From: Olivibacter sp. XZL3
GTDB lineage: Bacteria; Bacteroidota; Bacteroidia; Sphingobacteriales; Sphingobacteriaceae
Length of the DNA stretch: 64,000 nucleotides
Direction of reading: 5' to 3'
Assembly: GCF_004368405.1 (NCBI RefSeq)
Contig: NZ_SBJH01000033.1
Span: 50,583-114,582 of the forward strand
Shown one piece after another: positions 7,609 through 18,231 of this stretch. A program made the position numbers and the translations under genes. Under the pieces are notes generated by a model. The model was not told the DNA's origin and did not search any database. It saw nothing but the letters and a program-made list of their open reading frames with translations. Position 1 is the stretch's first letter. Every line of letters begins with the position of its first letter.

Positions 7609-9915
7609 ATTTCTTTGATTTGAGCATTTCCTTGCTGAAGGAGTAGGGAGCATCGTCCGCTGCGATTCCTCTTTCTTTGTTGGGTTGTGCGTCTAAGTGA
7701 TAAACAATCTTCGCGCCGGCTTGTAAATCCGGATGTAGGAAATAATTCTTATTGTAAGATTGCCCGTTCAATTCGATGCGGTTGATGTAGCGGCGATTTT
7801 TATTGTTATCAGGCGCTTCGATCAGCACTTCTTTTCCGTTTTCTAAATGAAGTTTGACCGAGTTAAATAAGGGTGACCCGATAACATATTGATCTGTTCC
7901 GGGACATACCGGATAAAAACCGAGGGCAGAGAAGACATACCAGGCCGAGGTCTGACCATTATCTTCATCGCCGCAATAGCCATCGGGCCCTGCGGCATAC
8001 AGCTTGTCCATCACTTCCCGTGCCCAGTATTGGGCTTTCCACGGCTCACCGGCATAGTTATATAAATAGACCATATGTTGAATCGGTTGATTGCCGTGGG
8101 CATACTGCCCCATATTCATTACTTGCATTTCACGCATTTCATGGATCATGGATCGGCTTTTCATGCCTTTGGCACCGGGAATGATGAAAACGGAGTCGAG
8201 CATGTTTATAAAAGCCGGCTTGCCGCCCATTAGGTCAATCAATCCCTGCGGGTCGTGAAAAACCGACCAACTGTAGTGCCAACTGTTGCCTTCGGTGAAA
8301 TCACGGCTCCAATCGGTGCCCTCAAATTTCGCAGGGAAACTGCCATCGGCTTTTCGACCTCGCATCAATTTATAATGAGCATCGAAGACATTTTTATAAT
8401 TCATGGCCCTTTTTGCGTAAATGCCTATCTCTTTTTCGGGTTTATTTAACTTTTTTCCCAATGTATAAATTGCCCAATCATCATAAGCATATTCCAACGT
8501 CCGTGCAACATTTTGAGTAATATTAACATCATTCGGAATATAACCATATTGATTATATTCTTGATAACCTTTACGTCCGGATGCGGAAACTGTAGGGTGT
8601 ACGTTGTTGGCTCCATGTTTTAATGCCTCCCATAAGGTTTCTATATCATAACCCTTTAAGCCTTTAATATAGGCGTCCGCCACCACCGAAGCGGAGTTGT
8701 TGCCCACCATAATGTCTCGATGCCCTGGGCTGGCCCATTCAGGTAAGAAGCCGCTTTCCTTGTATGCATTAACCAATCCTTCCTGCATTTTTGTATTCAT
8801 GGATGGATACAAAAGGTTTAGGAAAGGAAATAAAGAGCGGAAGGTGTCCCAAAAGCCGGTGTCTGTAAACATATAGCCTGGCAACACCTCACCATTATAG
8901 GGACTATAATGGATGGCTTTTCCCTGAGCATCTATCTCATAAAAGCTTCTCGGGAAAAGAACGGATCGATAAAGGCAAGAATAAAAGGTGCGGAGGTTGT
9001 CTATATCCTGATCAGCAACTTCAATTTTTCCTAGCGTGTCATTCCATGTGCGCTTTCCGTCAGATACAAGTTGATCGAAGTCGCTATTGCCCAGTTCTTT
9101 CAGGTTAATGGCTGCTTGTTCAAAGCTGATGAAAGAAGAAGCTACGCGGGCATGTACGTGTTCTCCTTTTGCGGTTGAAAATCCAATAATAGCCCCGCTA
9201 TGGTCGTCCTCTATTTCTAAACGCTTTTCTGGAGTTGCTTTTTGCCGATGGTTGCTTGGTAACTGAAATCCTTATCAAACACGATTACGAAATAATTTTT
9301 AAAGTTCGCTGGAACGCCGCCGCTGTTTTTGGTGGTGTAACCAATTATCTTACGCTCTTCCGGTATTATTTTTACATAAGAACCTTTGTCAAAAGCATCG
9401 ATGGTTACATAAGAATGTTCAGTTTCGGGAAAGGTGAACCTGAACATGGCGGCCCTTTCCGTAGGCGTAATTTCCGTGACCACATCATGATCGGCCAAAT
9501 ATACTTTATAATAATAAGGCGCGGCTATCTCTGCTTTGTGGGAGAACCAGCTGGCACGTTGTTCCTCGTCAAATATCGGTTTACCCGTCATTGGCATGAT
9601 CGAGAATTGTCCATAGTCGTTCATCCACGGACTGGGCTGGTGCGTTTGTTTAAAACCCCTGATTTTGTCGGCCGTGTAAGTATAAACCCATCCATCACCC
9701 ATTTTTCCGGTTTGTGGTACCCAAAAATTCATACCCCACGGCATGGCAATTGCCGGATAGGTATTACCTGTAGAAAGTTCAAACTTGGATTGTGTGCCCA
9801 TCAATGGGTTCACATAAGACACCGGGTCGAATTTCTCTTGTCCCACTGCAAGTGTACCCGCAAAGAGTTGCATTGTCAGAATAAGGGTCGTTTTAAGACG
9901 TATTTTCAGTTTCAT
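7607..9915 (-). pseudogene. GH92 alpha-mannosidase interrupted by a -1 frameshift
   Basis: Two frames together make one GH92 enzyme of about 770 residues. The first runs from ATG 9915 (signal peptide, VSYVNPLMGTQSKFELSTGNTYP) to a TAG at 9217. The second continues in the -1 frame through ACT CCA GAA AAG at about 9233 and on through RVASSFISFEQAAINLKELG, TGFWDTFRSLFPFLN, NYAGEPWKAQ and CGDEDNGQTSAWYVF to the stop at 7607. The switch point is an A5 run (T5 at 9239-9243 on the plus strand) read GGC AAA AAG. Slipping back one base there joins the domains without loss. The catalytic acidic motif and all barrel motifs are intact, so the damage is recent, a sequencing error, or a programmed shift. 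It lies 45 bases downstream of the EEP-family gene, probably in one operon. Confidence 0.85.
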
Positions 9916-9960
9916 TGTAGCTTATTTGGTATCTGATATAGAGATTAACAAGGAGTAGGG

Positions 9961-10893
9961 TTAAGGCATTTCAAGACTTACCATAACCGGAAAATGATCG
10001 GAAGGTACGCGGGCACGGTGGTCTTGTAAGCGTACTTCTTTAGGGAAATTGCCTGACTGATAAGCTTCCTCTGGATGCTGTAAAGGAGAACGATAGCTGT
10101 CTGTTAAAATGCCATATTTCAGCACCCTAAAATCTGCCGTTAAAAAAATATGATCGATACGGCTGTCCGTTTTACTGTTCGGATTAAAATTATTAAAAGT
10201 ACCATTCGTGGCGTACTTAAAAGGAGCAGCCTCAAAAGCGTCCTGTAAAATGCTTGATTCTTGTAGGACTTGATAACTGTCGCTATGCTGATCGACGTTA
10301 AAATCTCCCGTGAGAATGGCGGTGTGATTTCCCGCTAATTCTTTAACCTTACTTAAAATAAGTTTAGCGCTTTCTTTTCTGGCAGTCGTACCGACGTGAT
10401 CGAAGTGCACATTAAAAAAATAGAGTGTCTTTCCGTTTTCTTTTAATTGTAATTTAGCCCAGCTGCAAATTCGTGGTAAAACGGCATCCCATCCTTTGTT
10501 AGGTTGATCGGTTTGCGTAGACAGCCAAAAATCACCATGATCTAATAAATTGAACTTTTCTTTATCGTAAAATATTGCGGAGTATTCGCCTGCCTGCTTT
10601 CCGTCGTCACGTCCAATTCCGGTGTAGGCATAGTTTGGTAAGCTTTTCTTTAGGTCTTCTAACTGGTGATGCAATCCTTCCTGCGTACCGAAAACGTCGA
10701 ATCCATGAAAGCGAATCATGTCACTGATGATAGGGTACCGCTGTTGCCATCCATCACCACGTGCCGCATCTTCTTTGTTGTTATCATTGCGTATGTTATA
10801 ACTCGCAACTTGTATGCGTTGTGCAAATAAACTGGTTGAAACAAAGCAGAGGCTGATAAACAGCAATTGACACCTTTTCTTGAGTAAATACAT
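9961..10893 (-). CDS. Secreted endonuclease/exonuclease/phosphatase (EEP) family hydrolase
   Basis: About 310 residues with a signal peptide (LLFISLCFVSTSLFAQR). The EEP fold is shown by IQVASYNIRNDN, the catalytic FGTQEGLHHQ (Glu for metal), HFDHVGTTARKESAKL, LTGDFNVDQHS (GDxN) and the final VPSDHFPVMV (SDH). This set is the metal-dependent phosphodiesterase/phosphatase core shared with sphingomyelinases and ExoIII. Secreted members often accompany glycan-degradation genes in Bacteroidota, and here it is followed directly by a GH92 gene. The substrate might be a phosphodiester or phosphorylated glycan, which is inference. ATG 10893 (or 10896) is preferred to 10941 because the signal peptide begins there. 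Confidence 0.8.
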   Translation of the reverse strand: MYLLKKRCQLLFISLCFVSTSLFAQRIQVASYNIRNDNNKEDAARGDGWQQRYPIISDMIRFHGFDVFGTQEGLHHQLEDLKKSLPNYAYTGIGRDDGKQAGEYSAIFYDKEKFNLLDHGDFWLSTQTDQPNKGWDAVLPRICSWAKLQLKENGKTLYFFNVHFDHVGTTARKESAKLILSKVKELAGNHTAILTGDFNVDQHSDSYQVLQESSILQDAFEAAPFKYATNGTFNNFNPNSKTDSRIDHIFLTADFRVLKYGILTDSYRSPLQHPEEAYQSGNFPKEVRLQDHRARVPSDHFPVMVSLEMP

Positions 10894-11062
10894 CATATAT
10901 TTTTGTTTTTTGTAGCTAAATTGATTTAGCGTAAACGCCAAACTATTGCTCTTTTATTGAAACAATAGTAAAACGGGAACGATTATTTGGTTACGCTGCC
11001 TCAGGGCTCTACACAAAACTATGCATTTTGAAGTGAAAACAAAGCCGGGCGGCATGTTTTTG

Positions 11063-12097
11063 TTATTTGCCTAAAGCTTTGCGAACCGCCGGCGCTACTT
11101 TTGTGCCCAGTAGCTCAATAGTCTTCATCAGCTCTTTATGGGGAGGTGCGCCAACATCCGCATGTAACAGAAAGCGTGTCAAACCGAATAGCTCTTGGTG
11201 ATAAAGAATTTTGTCGACGACTTGGTTTACGTCGCCAATAAAGAGTGCGCCGTCTCGGCTTCTGCCTCCCTCAAACTGTTCCTTGGAGTATGGTGCCCAT
11301 CCGCGGTCTTTCCCGATACGGTCCATCTGTTGAGCATACAGCGGAAAATATCGATCAGCCAGTGCTTGTCCGTGCTCACCTATCAATCCATGCGAATGGG
11401 TAGCCACTCGCATTTGAGCTGGGTCGTGCCCCGCTTGTAGATACTCTTGTTTATACAAGTCGAAAAAGGGTTTGAACTGCACGGGCATACCACCAATAAT
11501 GGCGATAATCAGTGGCAAACCTAGGCGTCCGGCACGCATAACCGATTGTGGCGTACCGCCAACGGCGATCCAAATGTCCAAACCACCGTTTGTCGCCCTG
11601 GGAAGCACTTGCTGCTCTTGTAAAGGTGCGCGAAATCTACCTTTCCAAGTAATTACTTCATGCTTGTTAATGGCGAGCAGCAGCTCTAATTTTTCCGCAA
11701 AAAGTCCGTTATAGTCGTTTAAATTATATCCAAATAGCGGGAAGGATTCCGTAAAACTTCCCCGACCGACAGTGATTTCAGCTCGACCGTTTGATATCAG
11801 GTCGACACTGGCGAAATTCTGGTAAGTTCGGACTGGGTCGGTCGAACTCAACACGGTAACTGAACTGGTGAGCTTGATCTGTTTGGTTACACTTGCCGCG
11901 GCCGCTAAGACGATTTCCGGACTTGATATGGCAAAATCGGGACGATGATGCTCGCCCAGACCGAAAACGTCTAACCCTACCTCATCTGCCAATTGAATTT
12001 CTTCCAATATTTCTTTTATTCGTTCTTTGGCCGACTGGAAAGTTTTTGTTTCCGGATTGTAAGCCAAATCGCCAAACATGCTTAAACCTATTTCCAT
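11063..12097 (-). CDS. LLM-class flavin-dependent oxidoreductase (luciferase-like)
   Basis: 344 residues forming a single bacterial-luciferase TIM barrel. Typical segments are MEIGLSMFGD, ADEVGLDVFGLGEHHRPDF, SSVTVLSSTDPVRTYQNFASVDLISNGRAEITVGRGSF and GLDIWIAVGGTPQSVMRAGRLGLPL. These enzymes use reduced FMN or F420 to oxidise small organic molecules. The substrate is unknown. Residues in the SNGR and GRGS regions are those that normally contact the flavin phosphate. There is no signal peptide. It is divergent from the sulfatase gene, with a 254-base gap. Confidence 0.88.
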   Translation of the reverse strand: MEIGLSMFGDLAYNPETKTFQSAKERIKEILEEIQLADEVGLDVFGLGEHHRPDFAISSPEIVLAAAASVTKQIKLTSSVTVLSSTDPVRTYQNFASVDLISNGRAEITVGRGSFTESFPLFGYNLNDYNGLFAEKLELLLAINKHEVITWKGRFRAPLQEQQVLPRATNGGLDIWIAVGGTPQSVMRAGRLGLPLIIAIIGGMPVQFKPFFDLYKQEYLQAGHDPAQMRVATHSHGLIGEHGQALADRYFPLYAQQMDRIGKDRGWAPYSKEQFEGGRSRDGALFIGDVNQVVDKILYHQELFGLTRFLLHADVGAPPHKELMKTIELLGTKVAPAVRKALGK

Positions 12098-12183
12098 TAT
12101 TAGTATTTTAAAAAATTAAACGACTATGAGCTTTTATGATGCGCAACCCTGCACTTACACACTTAACACACTAACTTAAGATG

Positions 12184-12200
12184 TGTTCCTGTAAGGAACA
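12184..12200. repeat. Short perfect hairpin in the LLM/sulfatase intergenic region
   Basis: TGTTCCT, three bases, AGGAACA. It is a tight 7-bp dyad between divergent genes with no T tract, so it could be an operator or a chance palindrome. Confidence 0.3.
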
Positions 12201-12314
12201 GAAAACGGATAGCTTTCTTAAATTCTCAATCTCAAGGAATCAAAGGTAACTACTTATCTAGAGATCCGTTATTGATGTATGATAAGAAATTATATGAATC
12301 GCGCAAAGCGTCGG

Positions 12315-12345
12315 TTGGTAGTTCCGCAACGAATGTATAAATTTA
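12315..12345 (+). promoter_or_regulatory. Predicted promoter of the sulfatase gene
   Basis: TTG at 12315-12317 lies 20 bases before TAAATTTA at 12338-12345, one change from TAnnTTTG. The -7 element ends only 6 bases before the ATG, so the transcript would start at or next to the start codon. Confidence 0.45.
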
Positions 12346-12351
12346 CGGTCT

Positions 12352-13716
12352 ATGGTAGCTAAAAAATTTGCGCTTGCGGTCTTGTGCTGCTTCGTTCTTA
12401 TCTCCTGGGGAAAGGCCCAGGAACGACCTAATATTATTTTTGTTCTGGCTGACGATTTAGGATATTCAGACTTAAGCTGTTATGGGAACCCAAGTATAGC
12501 GACTCCTTTTCTTGACTCGATGGCTGCCAACGGTATACGGGCTACCGACTATATGGTAACCAGCCCTTCTTGTACACCGTCTCGTGCATCGTTGCTGACC
12601 GGGCGTTATGCCTCACGCTATAATCTTCCGGATCCGATAGGTCCGGGTTCACCGCTTGGCCTACCTGACGAGGAAGTCACTATAGCAGAAATGCTAAAGG
12701 AAGTAGGCTATCGTACGGCCTTAATCGGAAAATGGCATTTAGGCGATGAGCACGACTTTCATCACCCAACTGCGCAAGGCTTCGATTCTTTTTTCGGTAT
12801 GTTGTATAGTCATGATTACCGCGATCCTTATGTGAAAACAGACACAGCTATCAAGATTTTTCGAAACCGTAAGTCCGAAATTCAACGGCCTGATGATTCC
12901 AATTTAAGCCGAATTTACAGTGAAGAAGTCATCCGCTTTATCAAACAGCAACAACAGGATCAACCTTTTTTTCTATACTATGCCCACAATATGCCGCATT
13001 TACCGGTAGCTTTAGCGGCGGAGGCCGACCGTATGAAGCAGTTACAATTTGGAGGTGCACTGGGCGCAGTGGTAGAGGACTTGGATAAGCAGTTGGCGTT
13101 GATGTGGAAGGCTTTAGAAGCGCAAGGGCTGGCTGATAATACCATCTTTATTTTTTCGAGTGACAATGGCCCTTGGATAGAATATCCCGTTAGAATGGGC
13201 GGAGATGGCGTTACAAAAAATTGGCATGCTGGTACGGCGGGCATGTTTAGGGGTTCCAAGGCGCAAACGTATGAAGGGGGTGTACGCGTGCCGTTTATTG
13301 TTTATTGGAAAGATCATACGCCAAGGGGTTCGATGTTGCGCCATGCTATCAGTAATTTGGATGTACTGCCAACTATAGCCGATTGGACCGGCGCCCGGCT
13401 TCCGGAACAGCGAGAATTGGACGGGCAGTCAATAGCGCCCCTGTTAACAGGTGAAGTGAAAGAACGGTTTTTTGAACATCGGCCTATCTATTTGGTTAAT
13501 CACGGTAAGGCAGAAGCAGTAAGAGTAGGCAGCTGGAAATATCGTGAGTTACCGGCAGGGGTGAATAATAATTCCGGAAAGCCTTATCCCGCTGCCAAGG
13601 AACTGTTCAATGTGTCCTATGATCCGAGTGAACGAACCAATGTGATCGATGAGTTTCCTGACAAAACAAAGGAGCTGAAAATATTGTTCGATGCATTCAA
13701 CGCGACATCAAAGTAG
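12352..13716 (+). CDS. Secreted sulfatase (FGly type)
   Basis: 454 residues with a signal peptide ending in GKAQ. The alkaline-phosphatase-like sulfatase fold begins [16 protein letters not shown] with the two metal-binding Asp residues. The active-site signature [16 protein letters not shown] carries Cys74, which must be converted to formylglycine. [15 protein letters not shown] and the C-terminal GSWKYRELP region are also typical. No sulfatase-maturating enzyme is in the window, so one must be encoded elsewhere. It could act on sulfated glycans. It is closest in layout to the arylsulfatase A/GALNS-like group, but the substrate cannot be assigned. Confidence 0.92.
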   Translation: MVAKKFALAVLCCFVLISWGKAQERPNIIFVLADDLGYSDLSCYGNPSIATPFLDSMAANGIRATDYMVTSPSCTPSRASLLTGRYASRYNLPDPIGPGSPLGLPDEEVTIAEMLKEVGYRTALIGKWHLGDEHDFHHPTAQGFDSFFGMLYSHDYRDPYVKTDTAIKIFRNRKSEIQRPDDSNLSRIYSEEVIRFIKQQQQDQPFFLYYAHNMPHLPVALAAEADRMKQLQFGGALGAVVEDLDKQLALMWKALEAQGLADNTIFIFSSDNGPWIEYPVRMGGDGVTKNWHAGTAGMFRGSKAQTYEGGVRVPFIVYWKDHTPRGSMLRHAISNLDVLPTIADWTGARLPEQRELDGQSIAPLLTGEVKERFFEHRPIYLVNHGKAEAVRVGSWKYRELPAGVNNNSGKPYPAAKELFNVSYDPSERTNVIDEFPDKTKELKILFDAFNATSK

Positions 13717-13725
13717 CTCTTATTT

Positions 13726-16098
13726 CTACTCTTCTTTAAGGCTATCGACCGGATTGGCACTGGCTGCCCGAAACGCTTGAATGCCAACGGTCATGATTGT
13801 GATCAATAGCGCCGCAAAGCCCGCTAAGAGGATACTCCACCAAGGTAAGGGGGTACGATAAGCGTAATTTTCCAGCCATTTGTACATAATCAGCCATGCT
13901 AATGGAGAAGCAATAATAACAGAGAGCAGAATCAGGCGAACCGATTCTTTGGTGAACAGCTGCATAATGTCCACTACACTTGCACCCAGCACTTTCCTGA
14001 CGCCGACTTCTTTCGTTCTTACCCGCGCGGTATAGGTGGCTAATCCAAACAAACCAAGGCAAGATATGGCAATTGCTATACCGGCGAACATTGTAAAGAG
14101 TGTCGCCGTGCGCTGGTCTGTACGATATTTTTCTTCGAATTGCTCGTCAACAAATTTGTAGTTAAAGGGAATGTTCCCTGCATATTTTTTGTAAATACTT
14201 GCTGTTGCTTTCAGCGCAGAGGATATATTGGTAGCAGTGCTGCGGACGTATAGTGTATTTCCCCTCCACCACGAAAAGAAAAGCAGCGGAGTTATTTTTT
14301 CTCTAAGAGGCCTGAAATTGAAATCTTTTACTATACCATGCAATACGCCTTTTCTACCGTGAAAGGTAAGTTCTTGTCCGATATAAGGGGCTTCAAGTCC
14401 CATTTCTTCTACAGCCCTTTCATTGACAATGTAACGGTTACTGTCGGCAGCTGTCCCTGTCAAATTGGCTCCTTCCAATAGTTGTATGTTCATTGTTGGA
14501 ATGAAGTTCTTATCAATGGTTGCCTGTGAAATCAGAAAATTGCTGTTTTGGGGCTTGCCTTGCCACTCCAGATCGCTTGTAGAGGATTGTAAATTATGGA
14601 TGTCCGAAATCTCTGATTGCGATACATTAATAATATCCGTACGTCGAATTAATTCGTTTACAATTGCATCGGCATGCTGCGAGACTTCATCGCTGAGGCC
14701 CACAGTAAACACGGCCGTCTTATCAAATCCGACATCCTTTTGTCGGATAAAGTCCAGCTGTTTTCCAATCGTAATAGTCGCCACAATGAGCATAATAGCG
14801 ATGCAGAATTGGAATATCACCAAAGCCTTCCGAAAAAACGCAGTGCCAAAAGCTTGACCGTATTTGCCTCTTAACGTTTTGATAGGATGAAATGAAGATA
14901 AGAGGATTGCCGGATAAATGGAAGATGCTACTAATGTGCCCAAGGCAGCAAAACCAATTACTTTCCATAAGTGTTCGTTGTGTATACTAAAAGACAGATC
15001 TTTGCCGGATATTTGGTTATAGAGGGGCATCAACATAACAATCATAGCCAAGGCAAGTGACAGTGCAATAACAAAGAGGAGGCAGGTTTCAAGGATAAAT
15101 TGTAAGAACAGTTGGAATTTGGGCGCGCCGACAATCTTTCGAATACTGACTTCATGCGCGCGCGTGAGCGCACGGGCGGTCGAGAGGTTGATATAATTAA
15201 TAGCTGCTATGGCTAAGACTAATATGGCCACCAAAAAAAAGATCTGCACCATCTTGGCAGCTGCATCATTACCGTCTGCTGCAATAAGATGCAGCGTGGA
15301 TAGATTTTGTAGCACATATAAGGTGCTGCTATCACCGTTTCGAGCTTTTTTGTAAGCAGCAGACAAAGATTCACTAACGACTGTCGGCCTTGCATCCTTT
15401 TGAAGCTTTACAAACGTTGAAAAAGCGTAATTGCCTAAATCCTGATCAATCGTCTTCCAATCGCCATTCCCTCCATTAGCGGTAAAGACCTCTTCGTAAA
15501 ATCCCATTGGAACAAGCGCATCGTAGCGGAGGGATGAACTAGTGGGAAAGTCGGCGAGAACCGCTTTAACCGTAAAATTGCTACCGTAATATTGAAGTAC
15601 TTTGCCGAGGGCAGGTGTATTGCCAAAGAATTTTTTGCTCATTGATTCGGTCAACGCTATTGCCTTATTGTCTGAAAAGAAATGGGCCGGATTGCCTGCT
15701 ATGATCGGAAAATCGAATACATTAAAAAAGGTGCTATCTACACAGGCAATATGGAATCCGTCTAGAATTTTTTCTCGATTTGAGGAGGCAATAATTTGAT
15801 TGTACTCGTCATAGATGCGGACCATCGACTCAATACCGGGGATCGTTTTACCATAGACGAATAAGGGGCCGGGCACTCCCTCCCAAACGGCGCCTTCGCC
15901 ATTGTCAAAGTGCGCGTTGATTTTGTAGATACGCTCATAATCTTTGTGTTGTTGGTCGTAACTTTTTTCGTCTTGTACCCATAACAAGAGTAGGACCGCT
16001 GTTGCCAAGCCGATGGAGAGTCCGCATATGTTGACCAAACTATAAAGTCTGTTGGATAGCATATTACGCCAAGCCGCTTTAAAATAGTTAAGTATCAT
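13726..16098 (-). CDS. MacB/FtsX-family ABC transporter permease
   Basis: 790 residues of the two-block type common in Bacteroidota. It opens with LNYFKAAWRNMLSNRLYSLVNICGLSIGLA (membrane helix 1), then a MacB-like periplasmic domain, a three-helix FtsX block around residues 290-400, the conserved PIKTLRGKYGQ, a second periplasmic domain (about 450-670), and a second FtsX block with RTKEVGVRKVLGAS. Such proteins work with a separate ATPase as mechanotransducers or exporters. No ATPase is next to it. It is divergent from the LytS/LytT operon, and in Bacteroidota these permeases are often targets of such regulators. A weak TGTCCGTTATCG match to the box described at 16321 lies at about 16198-16209 on this strand. 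Confidence 0.88.
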   Translation of the reverse strand: MILNYFKAAWRNMLSNRLYSLVNICGLSIGLATAVLLLLWVQDEKSYDQQHKDYERIYKINAHFDNGEGAVWEGVPGPLFVYGKTIPGIESMVRIYDEYNQIIASSNREKILDGFHIACVDSTFFNVFDFPIIAGNPAHFFSDNKAIALTESMSKKFFGNTPALGKVLQYYGSNFTVKAVLADFPTSSSLRYDALVPMGFYEEVFTANGGNGDWKTIDQDLGNYAFSTFVKLQKDARPTVVSESLSAAYKKARNGDSSTLYVLQNLSTLHLIAADGNDAAAKMVQIFFLVAILVLAIAAINYINLSTARALTRAHEVSIRKIVGAPKFQLFLQFILETCLLFVIALSLALAMIVMLMPLYNQISGKDLSFSIHNEHLWKVIGFAALGTLVASSIYPAILLSSFHPIKTLRGKYGQAFGTAFFRKALVIFQFCIAIMLIVATITIGKQLDFIRQKDVGFDKTAVFTVGLSDEVSQHADAIVNELIRRTDIINVSQSEISDIHNLQSSTSDLEWQGKPQNSNFLISQATIDKNFIPTMNIQLLEGANLTGTAADSNRYIVNERAVEEMGLEAPYIGQELTFHGRKGVLHGIVKDFNFRPLREKITPLLFFSWWRGNTLYVRSTATNISSALKATASIYKKYAGNIPFNYKFVDEQFEEKYRTDQRTATLFTMFAGIAIAISCLGLFGLATYTARVRTKEVGVRKVLGASVVDIMQLFTKESVRLILLSVIIASPLAWLIMYKWLENYAYRTPLPWWSILLAGFAALLITIMTVGIQAFRAASANPVDSLKEE

Positions 16099-16320
16099 AT
16101 AGAGCAGGTATTTCTTGTCTGTTCCTCAAGTTAACTGCCAAAATGAAAAATGGGAGTTGAGTTGCTGTATGGGAGTGATCCTTTCCATGTAAGTGTTCGA
16201 TAACGGACACTTGCTATACGGATACGAACAATAATGTGGCATAGCCCCGAGTGAAAGCCCACACAATGAACTGCATAATTATGTAATGCTATTGCCATAA
16301 AAAGACGGATGAAGGATGAA

Positions 16321-16376
16321 TTTGTCCGTTTCAGCGATTTTTAAAGGATAAGTTGTTCGAGGTAAAATTATCTTTG
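16321..16376 (+). promoter_or_regulatory. LytS/LytT operon promoter with conserved upstream box
   Basis: TATCTTTG (-7 type) at 16369-16376 lies 6 bases before the ATG. Starting 48 bases upstream of it is TTTGTCCGTTTCAGC, then two bases and TTTTTAA. The same box at the same 48-base spacing precedes the gene at 18293. No good -33 element is present, which suits an activator-dependent promoter. The LytTR regulator encoded here is the obvious candidate to bind. Confidence 0.6.
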
Positions 16377-16382
16377 TCTACA

Positions 16383-17441
16383 ATGAAGATAGATCTCCCT
16401 GTTCGTAACGTTATTAAACAAAGTTTGTTGTTTACTGGCATGGTATCCACCTTGGTAATGCTGTCTGCGATAATGGAAGGTGTGCCGACGTGGCAGGTGT
16501 TAGACAAGTCGATCTCTTCCTTTTTTGCGATCTTTCTCGTTTGTTTACTTAACATCTTTCTTCATTTAGGTGCCAAGCCGGAAGATCCCTTGAAATCACC
16601 TCTGTGGATAAAAGTCCTTAGCTTTGTGCTCAGTATACTGGTTGTTTATATAGTTAAGGCGATTCATGATAGCCTTTTAAACGACGACTTGTTCGATAAG
16701 ATTCAGTTAGCCGGGCTTCATGGAGGCTTGCGATACGTCTATCTTGCCTTGCAGGCCTGTATGTTAAACCTGGTGGTTTTACTTTGGTTGTACTTTGCAA
16801 TGGCCCAGCATGCCAAGGTCCAGCATGAGTTGGAGAGCTCACGATTGGCAAAAGCAAGAACCGACGCCGCAAATCAACTCTTAAGACAACAGATTCACCC
16901 ACATTTTCTTTTTAACGCCTTAAGCACTTTGAAAGCGCTGATCCGAAAGGATAGTGCAACGGCAGAGGTGTATTTGCTTCGGTTGTCAGATTTTTTGCGC
17001 GTCTCCGTCACCGCACATCAACAGGGCTTGTCGACCTTAAAGCATGAAGTGAAGTTGTGTGAGGATTACTTGGAAATGCAAAAGATTCGCTTTAAAGGCG
17101 CTTTAAGCTATCAAATCGATTTATCTTCCGAATTACTTGAAAGAGGGGTGTTGCCCCTTTTTTCCTTACAGCCCTTGGCGGAGAACGCGATTAAACATAA
17201 TGGGTTTACGAAGGAAATGCCTTTACTTATTCACATTTTTCAAGAAGACGATTTTATCGTAGTGAAAAATAACAGAATTGAAAGAAACTATGTGGTAGAA
17301 TCGACCGGCAGTGGTCTTTCTAATTTAGCAGAGCGCTATCGAATGATTTCGGAAGATGAAATTAAAATTGAACAGTACCCGGATGCTTTTTTCGTAAAAA
17401 TAAAAATACTCGCAAATGAATATCTTGTTGATAGAAGATGA
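16383..17441 (+). CDS. LytS-type sensor histidine kinase
   Basis: About 352 residues. Four hydrophobic segments occupy the first 140 residues. A coiled linker (residues about 145-175) leads to the His_kinase signature QQIHPHFLFNALSTLKALI with the phosphorylatable His, then the HATPase region with QPLAENAIKHN (N box) and STGSGLSNLAERY (G box). The family is the LytS/YehU type that pairs with LytTR regulators. The start is placed at ATG 16383 because the in-frame TTG at 16353 lies upstream of the promoter -7 element. The gene overlaps the regulator gene by 26 bases, so the two are translationally coupled. Confidence 0.88.
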   Translation: MKIDLPVRNVIKQSLLFTGMVSTLVMLSAIMEGVPTWQVLDKSISSFFAIFLVCLLNIFLHLGAKPEDPLKSPLWIKVLSFVLSILVVYIVKAIHDSLLNDDLFDKIQLAGLHGGLRYVYLALQACMLNLVVLLWLYFAMAQHAKVQHELESSRLAKARTDAANQLLRQQIHPHFLFNALSTLKALIRKDSATAEVYLLRLSDFLRVSVTAHQQGLSTLKHEVKLCEDYLEMQKIRFKGALSYQIDLSSELLERGVLPLFSLQPLAENAIKHNGFTKEMPLLIHIFQEDDFIVVKNNRIERNYVVESTGSGLSNLAERYRMISEDEIKIEQYPDAFFVKIKILANEYLVDRR

Positions 17442-18192
17442 AGAGCTTGCCGCTGATGATTTGCTGACAGCTATTAAACAATCAGACGGCGAGGCAAATA
17501 TTGTAAAAGTACTCGTTTCGGTAAAGGAAGGGATTTCGTACCTAAAGCAACACATTTTGCCTGACTTAATTTTTTCGGATATTCAATTGGGGGACGGGCT
17601 GAGTTTTGAAATATTTGATGCGGCTCGTATCGAGACCCCCGTGATTTTCTGTACGGCCTATGACGAATACATGTTAGATGCTTTTCGCACTAATGGCATC
17701 GATTACTTGTTAAAACCAGTCACAAAAAACGCGGTATCAGACGCTTTAGCGAAATATTATGCGCTGAAGCGAAACTTTACGGCAAATTTGACCTTGCCAC
17801 AAGGTTTCTACCGCGATCTATTAGAAAAGATAAACCAGAAACCGATATCCTTATTGGTTAATCAAAAAGATAAAATTATTCCCTTGCCTCTACAACAGAT
17901 AGCGCTCTTCTATATTGAACACGAAGGTACCTTTATTTCTACTTTTAGTGGGCAAACGTATACGGTAGGAAAGTCACTGGAAGAGTTAGAGCGTGTGATG
18001 GGAACCGATTTTTTTCGCGTTAATAGGCAATACCTGCTTAATAGAGAGGCGATTAAACATGCTTCTTACTCTTTGTCGCGCAAGCTCATCGTTTATTTGA
18101 CGATTTCACACCAGCGCACCATTACAGTGAGTAAAGAGAAATCACCGCTATTCTTGTCGTGGCTAACTGGGGATTTCGGTAGAGCGCTTTAA
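17416..18192 (+). CDS. LytTR-family response regulator
   Basis: 258 residues. The receiver domain (1-120) has MNILLIEDEELAADDLL, the phosphoacceptor Asp in LPDLIFSDIQLGDG, a Thr in PVIFCTAYDEY and Lys in DYLLKPV. The LytTR DNA-binding domain covers about 145-250, with the family-typical QIALFYIEHEGTFI, GKSLEELERVMGTDFFRVNRQYLLNREAI. It acts with the overlapping kinase. Likely targets are the promoters at 16321 and 18232, which share a box at identical spacing. Confidence 0.9.
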   Translation: MNILLIEDEELAADDLLTAIKQSDGEANIVKVLVSVKEGISYLKQHILPDLIFSDIQLGDGLSFEIFDAARIETPVIFCTAYDEYMLDAFRTNGIDYLLKPVTKNAVSDALAKYYALKRNFTANLTLPQGFYRDLLEKINQKPISLLVNQKDKIIPLPLQQIALFYIEHEGTFISTFSGQTYTVGKSLEELERVMGTDFFRVNRQYLLNREAIKHASYSLSRKLIVYLTISHQRTITVSKEKSPLFLSWLTGDFGRAL

Positions 18193-18231
18193 AAACAATC
18201 CAATCAGCTTTTTATTTCTTTCCAAGACAAA

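Noticed and set aside
9235..9936. A 233-codon plus-strand frame
   Set aside because: It lies wholly opposite the GH92 gene, whose reading is strongly supported, so it is a shadow.
16198..16209. A third copy of the LytTR box for the MacB/FtsX permease
   Set aside because: Only part matches and no -7 element sits at the 48-base distance, so it is too weak to claim.
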